Origin: Lutimaribacter_A marinistellae
GTDB taxonomy: Bacteria; Pseudomonadota; Alphaproteobacteria; Rhodobacterales; Rhodobacteraceae
Assembly: GCF_042648365.1 (NCBI RefSeq)
Contig: NZ_JBHRXI010000016.1
Span: 248,001 to 312,000 of the forward strand
DNA: 64,000 bases
Direction of reading: 5' to 3'
Positions 1 to 9,331 of this stretch are shown piece by piece; the first letter of the stretch is position 1; the number at the start of each line of letters is the position of its first letter. The translations under genes and the position numbers were made by a program. The notes beneath the pieces are model-generated. The model saw only the letters and a list, made by a program, of their open reading frames with translations. It ran no database searches and was not told where the DNA came from.

Positions 1-1190
1 GCAATTTTGAGACGCCCCAGGGGCTGTGCCGCGCTCTTATTCCGCCGAACGAGAATCATCAGTTCCGCCAGAGCGCACAGTGCGTACGGCAGTAGACTGG
101 ACATTACGGCCAGAAGAATAATGGTCTCGAACGCCCCCACGAGCCCCTTGGAAAAGTTCATCACGATCAGAACCGAAGCGAGTAAGTTCGAGAGGATTAG
201 TGCATTTGCAGGCGTGCCATAGTTGCTCAGATTGCCGAGAGCACGAGGAAATACGCGATCCATTGCCGCTCCGTAGGGCACTTGGCCAGTCAGAAGCGTA
301 AAACCATTTAACGTCCCAAAGGTAGAAACCACGGCACCCAAGGCAACCAAGAACCCGCCGACCGCACCCCACATAGTCGTGGCAACCAGAGCGAGCGGCG
401 CAGAGGAGGTGGCGAGTTCACCGCTCGGCACGACCCCGATCGCCACGAATGTCACCAAGATATAGACGGCGGCGGTGATCAACACGCCGATGATCGTTGC
501 ACGCGGAATCGTCTTTTTCGGATCGACGACATCGCCCGATGGGACAGTTGCGGATTCCAACCCCAGATAAGCCCAAAGTGTCAAAGCCGCCGCCGCCGAG
601 ACTGCTGCCATGGATGACTGGCCGCTAGTGTTGAACGGCGCGAAGTTCTGAGACTCGACCCAAAATAGCCCGAGTAGCCCAATCGCGACTAATGGCACCA
701 GTTTACCGATGGTTGTTATCGTTTGCACAAGACCTGCCTCCGCAACGCCCCGGATGTTGATAAGTGTCAAAAACCAGATCGAGATGAGCGCGACCGCGAG
801 GCTAAGCGTCTGACTTTCGTCGACTGCCGGGACAAGAAAACCTAGATAACCCACGAGCGCGACGGCAACGGCAGCGTTTCCGGTCCAAAGAGCAATCCAG
901 TAACCCCATGCGATTATGAACCCCGCAAACTCGCCATAGCCGACCTCGCAGTAGGCGTAGGGCCCCCCGGGTTTTGTGACGAGTTGCGCGAGCCTCCCAA
1001 AGATGATTGCCAGGACGATCGCGCCTGCCGATGTCAATATCCAGCCCAGAAGCGAGATCGGACCGAAGGCAGCCAGAGAGGCCGGCAACAGAAAGATTCC
1101 GCTACCGATCATGTTGCCAATCACGAGCGCCGTACAGGCGCCCAGCCCAAGTGCGGCCTGCTTTGCCGGTGCGTTGTCTTTCGCGCCCAC
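1..1190 (-). CDS. APC-family basic amino acid antiporter (AdiC-like), 3' end outside window
   Basis: This is an inner-membrane amino acid/polyamine permease, probably exchanging arginine or a related basic amino acid for its decarboxylation product. About 396 codons are present and the C-terminus lies beyond position 1. The GTG start at 1190 is preceded by AGGGG. TM1 carries the substrate-binding signature GNMIGSGIFLLPA, and TM2-3 read GGPYAYCEVGYGEFAGF and YWIALWTGNAA, close to AdiC/CadB/PotE. The start lies ten bases after the stop of the upstream YfcC-type carrier on the same strand, so the two are probably one operon. Arginine/agmatine as the substrate pair is inferred from resemblance only. 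Confidence 0.8.
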   Translation of the reverse strand, partial: MGAKDNAPAKQAALGLGACTALVIGNMIGSGIFLLPASLAAFGPISLLGWILTSAGAIVLAIIFGRLAQLVTKPGGPYAYCEVGYGEFAGFIIAWGYWIALWTGNAAVAVALVGYLGFLVPAVDESQTLSLAVALISIWFLTLINIRGVAEAGLVQTITTIGKLVPLVAIGLLGLFWVESQNFAPFNTSGQSSMAAVSAAAALTLWAYLGLESATVPSGDVVDPKKTIPRATIIGVLITAAVYILVTFVAIGVVPSGELATSSAPLALVATTMWGAVGGFLVALGAVVSTFGTLNGFTLLTGQVPYGAAMDRVFPRALGNLSNYGTPANALILSNLLASVLIVMNFSKGLVGAFETIILLAVMSSLLPYALCALAELMILVRRNKSAAQPLGRLKI

Positions 1191-1199
1191 CTCGCGCCC

Positions 1200-2690
1200 C
1201 TAATTGCCCGAGGTCCCGGACTCATCGATCGCCGTTGTCTTGGCTGGCTCGGGCGCCGCAGAATCCGTGCTGAGGGCGCCTATGCTCAAGACGACCGCAA
1301 CGATGATCGCAAGTACGACAAGAAGCGGAAAGACGAAGCGCAACCACTTGTCATAGGACACCTTTCCGATGGCCAGCGCGCCCATCACGACGGCGAAGGT
1401 CGGATTGAAGAGGTTCACCCAACCAGAGGCCGATTGATATGCCGTGACGGTTAGATCGCGGCTGACGCCCGCGAAATCCGAGAGCGGCGCGAGGATTGGC
1501 ATCGTCAGTACGGCCAGTCCCGAAGACGAAGGGACTAGGAAAGAAAGGACGATATTCACTCCGAACATTGTGTTGATGAAGCTAATTTCGCTTAGGCCGC
1601 CAAGCATCCCTTCCAGAGAGTTCAGAATCGTGTGCGTGATCTGTCCATCGTCCATCACCACGACAATTCCGCGCGCGACCCCGATGATCAGCGCAACACC
1701 AAGGAGGTCGCGGGCGCCGTCGACGAAGGCATCTGCAAACTCCTGCTCATTCATTGCGGTCTCTGCGCTAAACTTGCCAACAGCCCAGATGACGATCGAC
1801 ATTCCGAGAAACAGGGCCGTCATCTCGCCCATCCACCAATCCTGCCAGATGACCCCCCACAGCATGATGAGAAACGTCAAGCCAAACAGCGACAGGATGA
1901 TCGAACGGACCCGCGTGAACTCGGGGAGTTCGGCGTCGGCCCCGCCCTTCAGGAAATGCGCGCGATGTTCTTCCAAATTGTCCGCGACGAGCGACTTTGA
2001 TGGATCGGCCTTTACTCGGCTCGCATAGCGCATGACGTAAGCGATGCCGGCGGCGAGGGAGGCGAAAAGTATAACGACGCGCAGGAATAGTCCGTCTTGG
2101 ATCGTCGTGCCGGCCGCGTTCGATGCGATGACGGTAGCGAAAGCATTGAATGTAGATCCCATCGTGCCGATCCCTGCGCCTAGGAGGATTGTCGCAACGG
2201 CGGTTGGGGAGTCGTAGCCGGCGCGGATCATTACCGGAATGAGGATAGTATAGAACGCGAGCGTCTCCTCTGCCATGCCATAGGTCGTTCCGCCAAGGGC
2301 GAAAGCCGTCATCAGGATCGGTATCATCAGGATCTCGCGCCCCTGGAGTGCCTTGAGGAGGCCGCCGATGCCGGCGTCGATGGCCCCAGTCCGGGTGACC
2401 ACCATTAGGAAACCTCCGATCACCAGGACGAACAGCGAGATGTCGATTGCGTTGGCGGTGTATTCGATGGGATCGTAAAGGCCGCGTATCGGAGCGAGCA
2501 GGACATCTGTCCAACCTTGTGGCGACTGTTCTACAGCGTGGAATGTGCCAGGCACCGGAGCGTCCCGTCCGAGGGCTTCATTGAAAGCCATGTCGTACAA
2601 GCCAGCTGGTACGATCCACGTGAGTACTGCGACGATCGCGATCAGAAGAAACAATATTGTAAAAGCTGATGGGAACCTGAAGCCTGACAC
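1200..2690 (-). CDS. YfcC-family basic amino acid carrier
   Basis: This 496-residue inner-membrane protein has about twelve hydrophobic segments and matches the YfcC family, whose members include arginine/ornithine exchangers. The N-terminus (FPSAFTILFLLIAIVAVLTWIVP) and the motif FLVPSSSGLAVLTMPILAPL near the C-terminus are typical. The GTG start at 2690 is supported by AGGAGG five bases upstream. It precedes the AdiC-like antiporter with almost no gap and is divergent from the Ca2+-ATPase, from which a 163-bp promoter region separates it. A role in arginine or ornithine exchange is inferred from this pairing. No deiminase or decarboxylase gene is visible, but the operon continues out of the window. 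Confidence 0.8.
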   Translation of the reverse strand: MSGFRFPSAFTILFLLIAIVAVLTWIVPAGLYDMAFNEALGRDAPVPGTFHAVEQSPQGWTDVLLAPIRGLYDPIEYTANAIDISLFVLVIGGFLMVVTRTGAIDAGIGGLLKALQGREILMIPILMTAFALGGTTYGMAEETLAFYTILIPVMIRAGYDSPTAVATILLGAGIGTMGSTFNAFATVIASNAAGTTIQDGLFLRVVILFASLAAGIAYVMRYASRVKADPSKSLVADNLEEHRAHFLKGGADAELPEFTRVRSIILSLFGLTFLIMLWGVIWQDWWMGEMTALFLGMSIVIWAVGKFSAETAMNEQEFADAFVDGARDLLGVALIIGVARGIVVVMDDGQITHTILNSLEGMLGGLSEISFINTMFGVNIVLSFLVPSSSGLAVLTMPILAPLSDFAGVSRDLTVTAYQSASGWVNLFNPTFAVVMGALAIGKVSYDKWLRFVFPLLVVLAIIVAVVLSIGALSTDSAAPEPAKTTAIDESGTSGN

Positions 2691-2853
2691 CGCTTCCTCC
2701 TACGATAACCACGCTTATTACAAGAGAAACGCATGGGGCAATTACGACAAGATTTGGGTGAGCCACTATGGCCCACCCAAACTGGAAAACAGCTTCGATC
2801 CCGGTACTTTGTACAGTCAAAAGCGTGTTCGCTGCTTCGACAGGAGCCAAAAG

Positions 2854-5598
2854 ATGCTGGATGTGGCAAAGCCTTTAGCGAAATTCAATGCCACGATTTC
2901 TTCGCCTTGGATGATGGAACGAACAGCGGTCACGGAGACGCTTGATGTCGATCCGGCAAAGGGTCTCGACGCCGAGGAGGTCAGGGAGCGTCTCTCTCTG
3001 TATGGTCACAATCGACTATCTGAGTCGAATGTCGAGCCGGCGTGGAGAATGCTACTCGTCCAATTTTCCAGTCCACTGCTCATCATTCTGACGGCTGGGG
3101 CTGCGATCTCGGGTTTCACAGGGCATTGGATCGATGCCGTTGCAATCTTTGTCATTGCCGTCTTCAACGCACTGATCTCTTTCTGGCAGGAATTTAAGGC
3201 GGAGCAATCCCTTGCTGCACTTAGGGAAATGTCGGCCCCTCAAGCTCTTGTGCGGCGCGGCGGTGAAGAATTAAATGTCGCAGCCACGGAACTCGTACCG
3301 GGCGATGTCTTGCTGGTGAAAACCGGTGACATTCTGGCTGCCGACATCAGGTTCCTGAAGGCAAGCCGGGTGCAGGTCGACGAGGCGGCGCTCACTGGTG
3401 AATCAGAGCCTGTGGACAAGCATGAACGCATGATCGACGATGCAGATGTCGCACTCGGTGACAGGCTGAACATGGGCTTCATGAGCACGCTTGTTACAGG
3501 GGGTACGGGTGAGGGCGTTGTTGTCAGCACTGGCATGCAGACCGAAGTCGGCCACATCGCTGAACTGATGTCGTCGGCCAAGGAACCCAAAACGCCGCTT
3601 CAGCTTCGGATCGAGGGACTGTCCAAGGTGCTGATAATTGCGGCGTTAATTGTGGTTTCGGTCGTCGTCGGCATTGGGGTCGTCAACGGCCTAGACCTGA
3701 CTGAGATGCTCAATACAGCAATCTCGCTCTCGGTTGCAGCCATCCCAGAAGGCCTTCCGACTGTTGTCACGATCCTTCTCACGCTTGGGTCGCAAAACAT
3801 GGCATCAAACAAGGCACTCGCTCGAAAGCTGTCATCAGTGGAGACTCTCGGGGCGACGTCTGTCATTTGTTCCGACAAGACCGGAACTCTGACGCAGAAC
3901 CAGATGCAGGTCATGCGGATATGGGCCGGCGGCAAATCTTGGGAGGTGTCCGGCTCCGGATTTGACACGAGAGGTGAGTTTCTCGACCCGGATGGTAGGT
4001 CGGTCACCGTCACCGAAGACAGTGAACCCGAACTCTGGCAAACGCTTTTGATCTCTGCCTACTGCAATGATGCAAGGTTGATCGGATCGGAAACCGACAC
4101 CACCATACAGGGCAATCCGACCGAAGGCGCACTCCTTGTCGCCGCGTCGAAGGCAGGCATCGATGTTGAGGCGCTGCGGCGTGCACGCGGCGACGCACTG
4201 CAACAGTTTCCTTTTGACTCGACACGCAAGATGATGTCGGTTTTCGCTAAGCTGCCGGACGACACCACTGTTTTGGTGGCAAAGGGAGCGCCGGACGTAA
4301 TCCTCTCCAGAGCCGTCAAGATCCGGATCGGGGACGAGGCGCGTGACATCACACCAGAACTACGCGACGAGATAGAAGCAGTTATCGACAGTTTCGGCGA
4401 AATTGCTCTCAGGACCCTCGCAATCGCTTATCGTCAGGTATCGCCAGAAGACCTTGACCATGATGAGCCCGAACAAGACATCGTGCTGCTCGGCATCCAT
4501 GGGATCATGGACCCGCCCCGGCAAGAAGTCCCAGACGCTGTGGCTGAGGCAACCAGCGCAGGGGTGCGCACGGTCATGATCACCGGCGACCATGCGGTGA
4601 CGGCGAAAGCTATCGCTAAACAGATCGGCATACTCTCCCATCCAGATCAGACCGTACACACTGGCAGGGAACTCGATGGCATGAGCGACGAAGACTTGAC
4701 TGGTGTTGTGAAACACGCAGCTGTCTTTGCACGCGTAACGCCCCAGCACAAACTCCGGATCGTAAAAGCGCTCCAAGCGAATGGTGAAGTAGCCGCCATG
4801 ACAGGTGACGGCGTAAACGACGCCCCAGCACTGCGGGCGGCCGACATCGGCGTCGCGATGGGGATCACTGGCACTCAGGTTGCAAAAGACAGTTCCGCTC
4901 TTGTACTGCTTGACGATAATTTCTCGACGATCGTGAAAGCTGTCCGAGAAGGCAGGCGCATCTTTGATAATCTTCTGAAATTCATACGCCAAGCGCTGAC
5001 CGCGAACGTTGCTGAAGTGTCAACCATCCTCTTTGCCTTTCTACTGATGGGACAAGATCCACTACTGCCCATTACGCCGTTGATGATCCTTTGGGTTAAC
5101 CTCATCTCAGACGGCTTGCCCGCTCTCGCTCTTGGCTTCGAGGAGGCCGAACCAGACCTCATGAACAGGCCGCCACGGCCACGAGAGCAACACATGTTCG
5201 GTGAGGGTATGAAAGAAAGGATCCTCATCCGCGGACTCGTTTTAGGTCTACTGACTTTTTACGTCTTCCAGGAGTTTTTGCATCGTGGCGCCTCGGTGGA
5301 GCATGCGCAAACAGCTGCATTCATGACGCTGATTTTTGCGCAGGCTTGGCATGTTTTCGACGCACGAAGCACGACGACCATTTTTAGGAAGTCCCCCCTA
5401 AGCAATCGCATTCTTCTTGGGGCGGTAGGGACGGCCATCGTGCTGTCTCTCTTGGCGATCTACTCTCTGCCTGGCCAAATCGTCCTTGGGACTGTTCCTC
5501 TGCCAATGTCGCATCTCTTGGGCACATTTTGCATCGCGGCTCTGCCGACGTTCCTGTTGTCCGCGCTAAAGGAGATGTTCAATCTCAAATACCTCTGA
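2854..5598 (+). CDS. P2A-type Ca2+-transporting ATPase
   Basis: A 914-residue P-type ATPase that would export Ca2+ across the inner membrane. It shows the actuator TGES motif (LTGESEPVDK), the phosphorylation site CSDKTGTLTQ with Asp341, and the hinge MTGDGVNDAPALRAADIG. The residues that bind Ca2+ in SERCA pumps look conserved: PEGLP in M4, N and E in the M5 segment NLLKFIRQALTANVAEV, and N and D in M6 NLISDGLPALALGF. This favours Ca2+ over Na+/K+ or H+. The open frame extends upstream to 2545 inside the divergent carrier gene. ATG 2854 is chosen because AGGAG lies seven bases ahead of it and the extension has no family resemblance. Confidence 0.9.
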   Translation: MLDVAKPLAKFNATISSPWMMERTAVTETLDVDPAKGLDAEEVRERLSLYGHNRLSESNVEPAWRMLLVQFSSPLLIILTAGAAISGFTGHWIDAVAIFVIAVFNALISFWQEFKAEQSLAALREMSAPQALVRRGGEELNVAATELVPGDVLLVKTGDILAADIRFLKASRVQVDEAALTGESEPVDKHERMIDDADVALGDRLNMGFMSTLVTGGTGEGVVVSTGMQTEVGHIAELMSSAKEPKTPLQLRIEGLSKVLIIAALIVVSVVVGIGVVNGLDLTEMLNTAISLSVAAIPEGLPTVVTILLTLGSQNMASNKALARKLSSVETLGATSVICSDKTGTLTQNQMQVMRIWAGGKSWEVSGSGFDTRGEFLDPDGRSVTVTEDSEPELWQTLLISAYCNDARLIGSETDTTIQGNPTEGALLVAASKAGIDVEALRRARGDALQQFPFDSTRKMMSVFAKLPDDTTVLVAKGAPDVILSRAVKIRIGDEARDITPELRDEIEAVIDSFGEIALRTLAIAYRQVSPEDLDHDEPEQDIVLLGIHGIMDPPRQEVPDAVAEATSAGVRTVMITGDHAVTAKAIAKQIGILSHPDQTVHTGRELDGMSDEDLTGVVKHAAVFARVTPQHKLRIVKALQANGEVAAMTGDGVNDAPALRAADIGVAMGITGTQVAKDSSALVLLDDNFSTIVKAVREGRRIFDNLLKFIRQALTANVAEVSTILFAFLLMGQDPLLPITPLMILWVNLISDGLPALALGFEEAEPDLMNRPPRPREQHMFGEGMKERILIRGLVLGLLTFYVFQEFLHRGASVEHAQTAAFMTLIFAQAWHVFDARSTTTIFRKSPLSNRILLGAVGTAIVLSLLAIYSLPGQIVLGTVPLPMSHLLGTFCIAALPTFLLSALKEMFNLKYL

Positions 5599-5720
5599 TC
5601 CGCCAACTGGGCAAATTTTCGAAGCACCGCAATCGGTACTGTCAGTTTAATGTTTTGGGGCGCCAGTTGAGCAGATCAACTTGGATCTAAAGGAATCATG
5701 AAGAAGCTGGAGATATTCTT

Positions 5721-6404
5721 ATGTTTATGAAGTCCTGTGAAAAGCTATCGAAAAAGCTAGTTTCTGCATCCTCTTGTTTCGTAAAGATTATACCATTGAT
5801 CATCGCCTCGCCTGCGATGTCGCAACAAATCGACATTAGCTACGGCGTCGACTTTACCTCTAACTATATTTCGAAAGGTTTCACCCAGACCGAAGATCGC
5901 CCTGCAGTTCAGCCTTACATCGAGTTCGGTTTTGGCGACGCTTATCTCGAACTCTGGGCATCCAACGCTCGTTTCGGAGGTGCCAGCGACATAGAATTTG
6001 ATGTTGCGGTTGGATATGCGCCACAAATTGGTGATTGGAGTTTGGATATTGGCTTTGTGCAGTACTTTTATAGAGATGACGGCAGTGATTACGGAGAGTT
6101 TTATTTGGGTGCAAAATACAACATAAATGAGAACTCAGAAATAGGACTAAAATATTGGCGTGAAGTATACTTCGATTATGATACTTTATATTTAAGTGGC
6201 GCTTACAAGGGGCTTCCTTGGGATCTTTCGTTGTCGGGTGGAATTGGATCTGACTTTGGATCGAGAAACCTAGCCGAGGATGCGTTCTACGCTGATGTCG
6301 GCCTAACAAAAGAGTTCAATGACCATGTTGCTTTTGATCTGAGGGTAAACCACAGTGCCATAGAGGATACCCGTTTGATCGCAACACTCTCATTCTACAA
6401 CTAG
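5721..6404 (+). CDS. TorF-like (Gcw_chp) putative outer-membrane beta-barrel protein
   Basis: A 227-residue secreted protein with a signal peptide (hydrophobic residues 20-32, cleavage near PAMSQQ) followed by alternating polar and aromatic beta strands. The mature start DISYGVDFTSNYISKGFTQ and the segment PAVQPYIEFGFGDAYLELWASN are hallmarks of the Gcw_chp/TorF family, proposed to be porin-like. A GGAG motif lies about nine bases before ATG 5721. The gene is visibly more AT-rich than its neighbours, which suggests recent acquisition. It follows the Ca2+-ATPase by 122 bp and may be read with it. The transported solute is unknown. Confidence 0.75.
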   Translation: MFMKSCEKLSKKLVSASSCFVKIIPLIIASPAMSQQIDISYGVDFTSNYISKGFTQTEDRPAVQPYIEFGFGDAYLELWASNARFGGASDIEFDVAVGYAPQIGDWSLDIGFVQYFYRDDGSDYGEFYLGAKYNINENSEIGLKYWREVYFDYDTLYLSGAYKGLPWDLSLSGGIGSDFGSRNLAEDAFYADVGLTKEFNDHVAFDLRVNHSAIEDTRLIATLSFYN

Positions 6405-6720
6405 TCTCTGGAGACACGTCCTTAGATTTGTGTAACAGAGCCTTCGTCCTGCAGTCGAAAATTAGGCGCTGAGCTGGAACATTCATTATTATCGGAGTTT
6501 TCTGGGCTCTGTAGGTTTTAAAGATCAGTCTACGGGAGGACCCTTCTTTTTTTCGGATTGGTAGGGGGGCATCAATTGGTGCGTGTGAGCAAAGTTGCCC
6601 TCTATCAGATCCCATGTGGAACTAGCCGTTGTCGGCATCTACCGTCGCAAGCGAGAAGGGGCTACAAACCTGCGGGATCTTGACAATGCCTCACAAAAAA
6701 ACGGGAATCGGGTCCGCGTC
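6405..6720. other. 316-bp AT-rich intergenic stretch
   Basis: No gene could be supported here. A run of seven T residues at about 6546-6553 follows a very short GGG/CCC pairing and could be a weak terminator for the upstream gene. An in-frame extension of the gltS reading frame back to 6595 has no family resemblance and is not accepted as coding. Confidence 0.4.
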
Positions 6721-7965
6721 ATGGACAATACAGAAATTCTGCAGCCATTTCAGATAACAGCCTTCGAGGCATTTAACCTTGGTATCTTGGTGTATTTCCT
6801 TGGCGCCCGGATGACTGCAAGATACCCTATCCTGCAGCGCTACAGTATTCCTGAGCCTGTCAGTGGCGGAATGGTTGCAGCGTTGATTGCTCTTGCCACA
6901 GTGTCCCTTACAGGCCGAGAAATTGAATACGATCTCGTTGCTCGAGATTTCCTGCTCGTCTATTTCTTCACCACAGTTGGCCTAAACGCTCGGCTATCCG
7001 ACCTTGTAAAGGGCGGACCCATTCTTGCAATTCTGCTTGTTCTCACGATAGCCTACATGCTCGTGCAGAATCTCGTTGGAGTGGCGGGTGCCACTCTATT
7101 CGGCTTGCCGCCACAGTCGGGAGTCTTGTTGGGTACGGCTTCGTTAACTGGTGGTCACGGTACGGCGATTGCCTGGGGGCCAACAATCGAGACTGAGTAT
7201 GGCATCTCCGGTGCCGCCGAGCTGGGTATCGCTGCTGCTACCATTGGTCTGATTTTGGCGAGCCTCTTGGGCGGGCCGATCGCCAAGTTTCTTATTGAAC
7301 GCAAGGGTCTAGCTTCAGACCCATTACCTGAGGGACATATTGGGACCGCAGCAGCACCGGAACAAGACGACACGGCGATTGCACCGAGTGGCGAGATAAC
7401 GCAAGTGACAATCATGCAAAGTATCCTGTGGATCCACATCTCGATTGCACTGGGCTACATAGTTTTTGATATTCTCGGGGCAAACGGCATAAAGCTTCCG
7501 CTCTTCGTTCCTTGCCTTCTCAGTGCAATTCTTCTCGCCAATCTTGTTCCTCCGTTGTTTTCACACCGAAACCTCTCCCCGCGCGGCAATACCACAAATC
7601 TTATTTCGGAGTTCAGCCTATCGGTTTTCCTGTCCATGTCGCTAATGAGCATGGAGCTCTGGGCGCTTGCATCCAGCGCTGCGCTTCTTGCTGTCACCAT
7701 GCTTATGCAGGCCCTTGTCGCAACCTTGTTCATTACTATTGTCGTGTTCCGCGCTATGGGGCAGGACTATTTTGCGAGCGTTATGTCGTCGGGTTTCACT
7801 GGTTTCGCTCTCGGTGCGACCCCCACTGCTATTGCGAACATGACAGCCGTTACGCAGCGCTATGGCCCGTCGCCGTTAGCCTTCATCGTGCTGCCGCTAG
7901 TGTCGGCATTCTTCGTTGACATCGCAAATGCGTTTATTATCAAGTTTTTTCTGACTATCTGGTAG
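6721..7965 (+). CDS. gltS: Sodium/glutamate symporter GltS
   Basis: A 414-residue inner-membrane Na+/glutamate symporter, close to the usual length of about 400. The two inverted halves can be seen. The first has SLTGGHGTAIAWGP, and the second has GFTGFALGATPTAIANM, the equivalent conserved hairpin. The N-terminal segment FEAFNLGILVYFLGARM and IPEPVSGGMVAA are also characteristic. ATG 6721 is chosen because homology begins there, although its ribosome-binding site (CGGGAATCGGG) is poor. It lies downstream of the TorF-like gene on the same strand. Glutamate uptake would complement the amino acid exchangers at the start of the window, but that link is inference. Confidence 0.9.
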   Translation: MDNTEILQPFQITAFEAFNLGILVYFLGARMTARYPILQRYSIPEPVSGGMVAALIALATVSLTGREIEYDLVARDFLLVYFFTTVGLNARLSDLVKGGPILAILLVLTIAYMLVQNLVGVAGATLFGLPPQSGVLLGTASLTGGHGTAIAWGPTIETEYGISGAAELGIAAATIGLILASLLGGPIAKFLIERKGLASDPLPEGHIGTAAAPEQDDTAIAPSGEITQVTIMQSILWIHISIALGYIVFDILGANGIKLPLFVPCLLSAILLANLVPPLFSHRNLSPRGNTTNLISEFSLSVFLSMSLMSMELWALASSAALLAVTMLMQALVATLFITIVVFRAMGQDYFASVMSSGFTGFALGATPTAIANMTAVTQRYGPSPLAFIVLPLVSAFFVDIANAFIIKFFLTIW

Positions 7966-8000
7966 GATCAGTTCTGGAACCAAAGCCCAGCGGCTTAGTG

Positions 8001-9170
8001 TCAGTAACGTGCAATCTCAACGTTTTCGATGTTGTCGATCAATGGTGGTCGTCTGTGCCAAAGGTTACCCAACTTGAATCGAAGGTAGCCGTATTCGAAG
8101 AGAGCTTGCATGTACTCCGGGTCGAAGCGTTGCTCAGGACGTTCCGTTGTGAAATCGTCCCCGATCCACGTAGCTCTGTACGTCCCTCCGGCCGCGCTTG
8201 TTAGCTTGTAACCTACAAGTAGATCGTTCGTCCCCTGAGCCTTCGTAAGCGTCGAAATCGAGCGCGCTGCTATTCCCGGGATGCTTGCATTTGTTACTTT
8301 AGGTTCGGGAGATCCCGAACCGTTCCGGATGAAGTACACCGTCGGTCTGCCCGTGAGGCCGGCCCCTTCTCTCCAGCCCAAAAAAAAGAAGGCTTGGGAG
8401 ACGACGCCGCCATCTACGTGGAGTTCGTCACGCTGTCCCAACGGAGTTTCAACTTCGATAAGGACAGGTGGAAACACGACAGGAATAGATGCTGAGGCCA
8501 GTAGTGCTTTCCGGAAAACATCTACAGAATTGGGTGCACCGCTTGCTGCAATTGCGCCCAAATCCCAGCTAACCGGACGTTGTGCATCAAGGCTGGTTGA
8601 CTGTACGATCAATCGCCGCCCACGAAGATGTTCTGCTGCAATTTTCGCGAGGAACTCAGGCGTGACGTATTCTGCGATCAAACGTTCCAATGGCCCGGAA
8701 CTAAGCGCAGACGCATTGGGAAGAATTCCCGTAAGCGCACGCTTCTCGAAGATGCGTTCAGGAGGTAGGCCGCCATACAGGCGGCGCAGTTCGTCGTCGT
8801 AGTCAGACCCGAGAAAAGCGAAGGGTGCAGCGAGCGCGCCGGTGGAGACACCGGTCACACTCAGGAATTCAGGGCGCGTGCCGCTTTCGGACCAAGCTGT
8901 CAAGATGCCCGCCGCGAACGCGCCGTCCTCTCCGCCACCAGAGAGAGAAAGTGTGGTGTAGTTGCCAGTCAGGCCTGACGCTCGCCTCTGCTCTTCGACT
9001 TCCGCAAGCAACTCGCCGTAGTTGTCCGGGGCGGTATCGCCCCAGTATCGCGCGCCTTCGATGCCGCGGATGCCAACGGTTTGAAGATCGTTGATGTCGA
9101 CCGCGTTCCTGGGAACTCCGCCACAACATGCGAGCCCGAACATCAGGAATATAGCCACAAACCGTTTCAT
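8001..9170 (-). CDS. Patatin-like phospholipase lipoprotein
   Basis: A 389-residue patatin-family acyl hydrolase that probably acts on lipids from the envelope. It shows the oxyanion-hole motif GGGEDGAFAAG, the nucleophile elbow GVSTG and the catalytic Asp in HVDGGV. The N-terminus MKRFVAIFLMFGLACCGG carries a lipobox, so the protein should be lipid-anchored. ATG 9170 follows a strong AAGGAGGG. An in-frame extension to 9248 would bury the signal peptide and is rejected. The gene converges with gltS, with stop codons about 35 bp apart. The natural substrate cannot be told from the sequence. Confidence 0.88.
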   Translation of the reverse strand: MKRFVAIFLMFGLACCGGVPRNAVDINDLQTVGIRGIEGARYWGDTAPDNYGELLAEVEEQRRASGLTGNYTTLSLSGGGEDGAFAAGILTAWSESGTRPEFLSVTGVSTGALAAPFAFLGSDYDDELRRLYGGLPPERIFEKRALTGILPNASALSSGPLERLIAEYVTPEFLAKIAAEHLRGRRLIVQSTSLDAQRPVSWDLGAIAASGAPNSVDVFRKALLASASIPVVFPPVLIEVETPLGQRDELHVDGGVVSQAFFFLGWREGAGLTGRPTVYFIRNGSGSPEPKVTNASIPGIAARSISTLTKAQGTNDLLVGYKLTSAAGGTYRATWIGDDFTTERPEQRFDPEYMQALFEYGYLRFKLGNLWHRRPPLIDNIENVEIARY

Positions 9171-9331
9171 TAGCCCTCCTTCTGATTTCCACTTGCCCAA
9201 GGGATTTCTCTCAGTGACAAAGATCGCGTTCGTTTCTCTTCCTGCCAATTAGGTAGCAAATTTGACGTCTTGTCGTGACAGCTGATGTATCCTGTTTCCG
9301 TGCAGACTGTTTTCCCGTGACGTTCATGCGC

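Noticed and set aside
2545..2853. 103-residue N-terminal extension of the Ca2+-ATPase frame
   Set aside because: It overlaps the divergent carrier gene, has no family resemblance, and ATG 2854 has a good ribosome-binding site.
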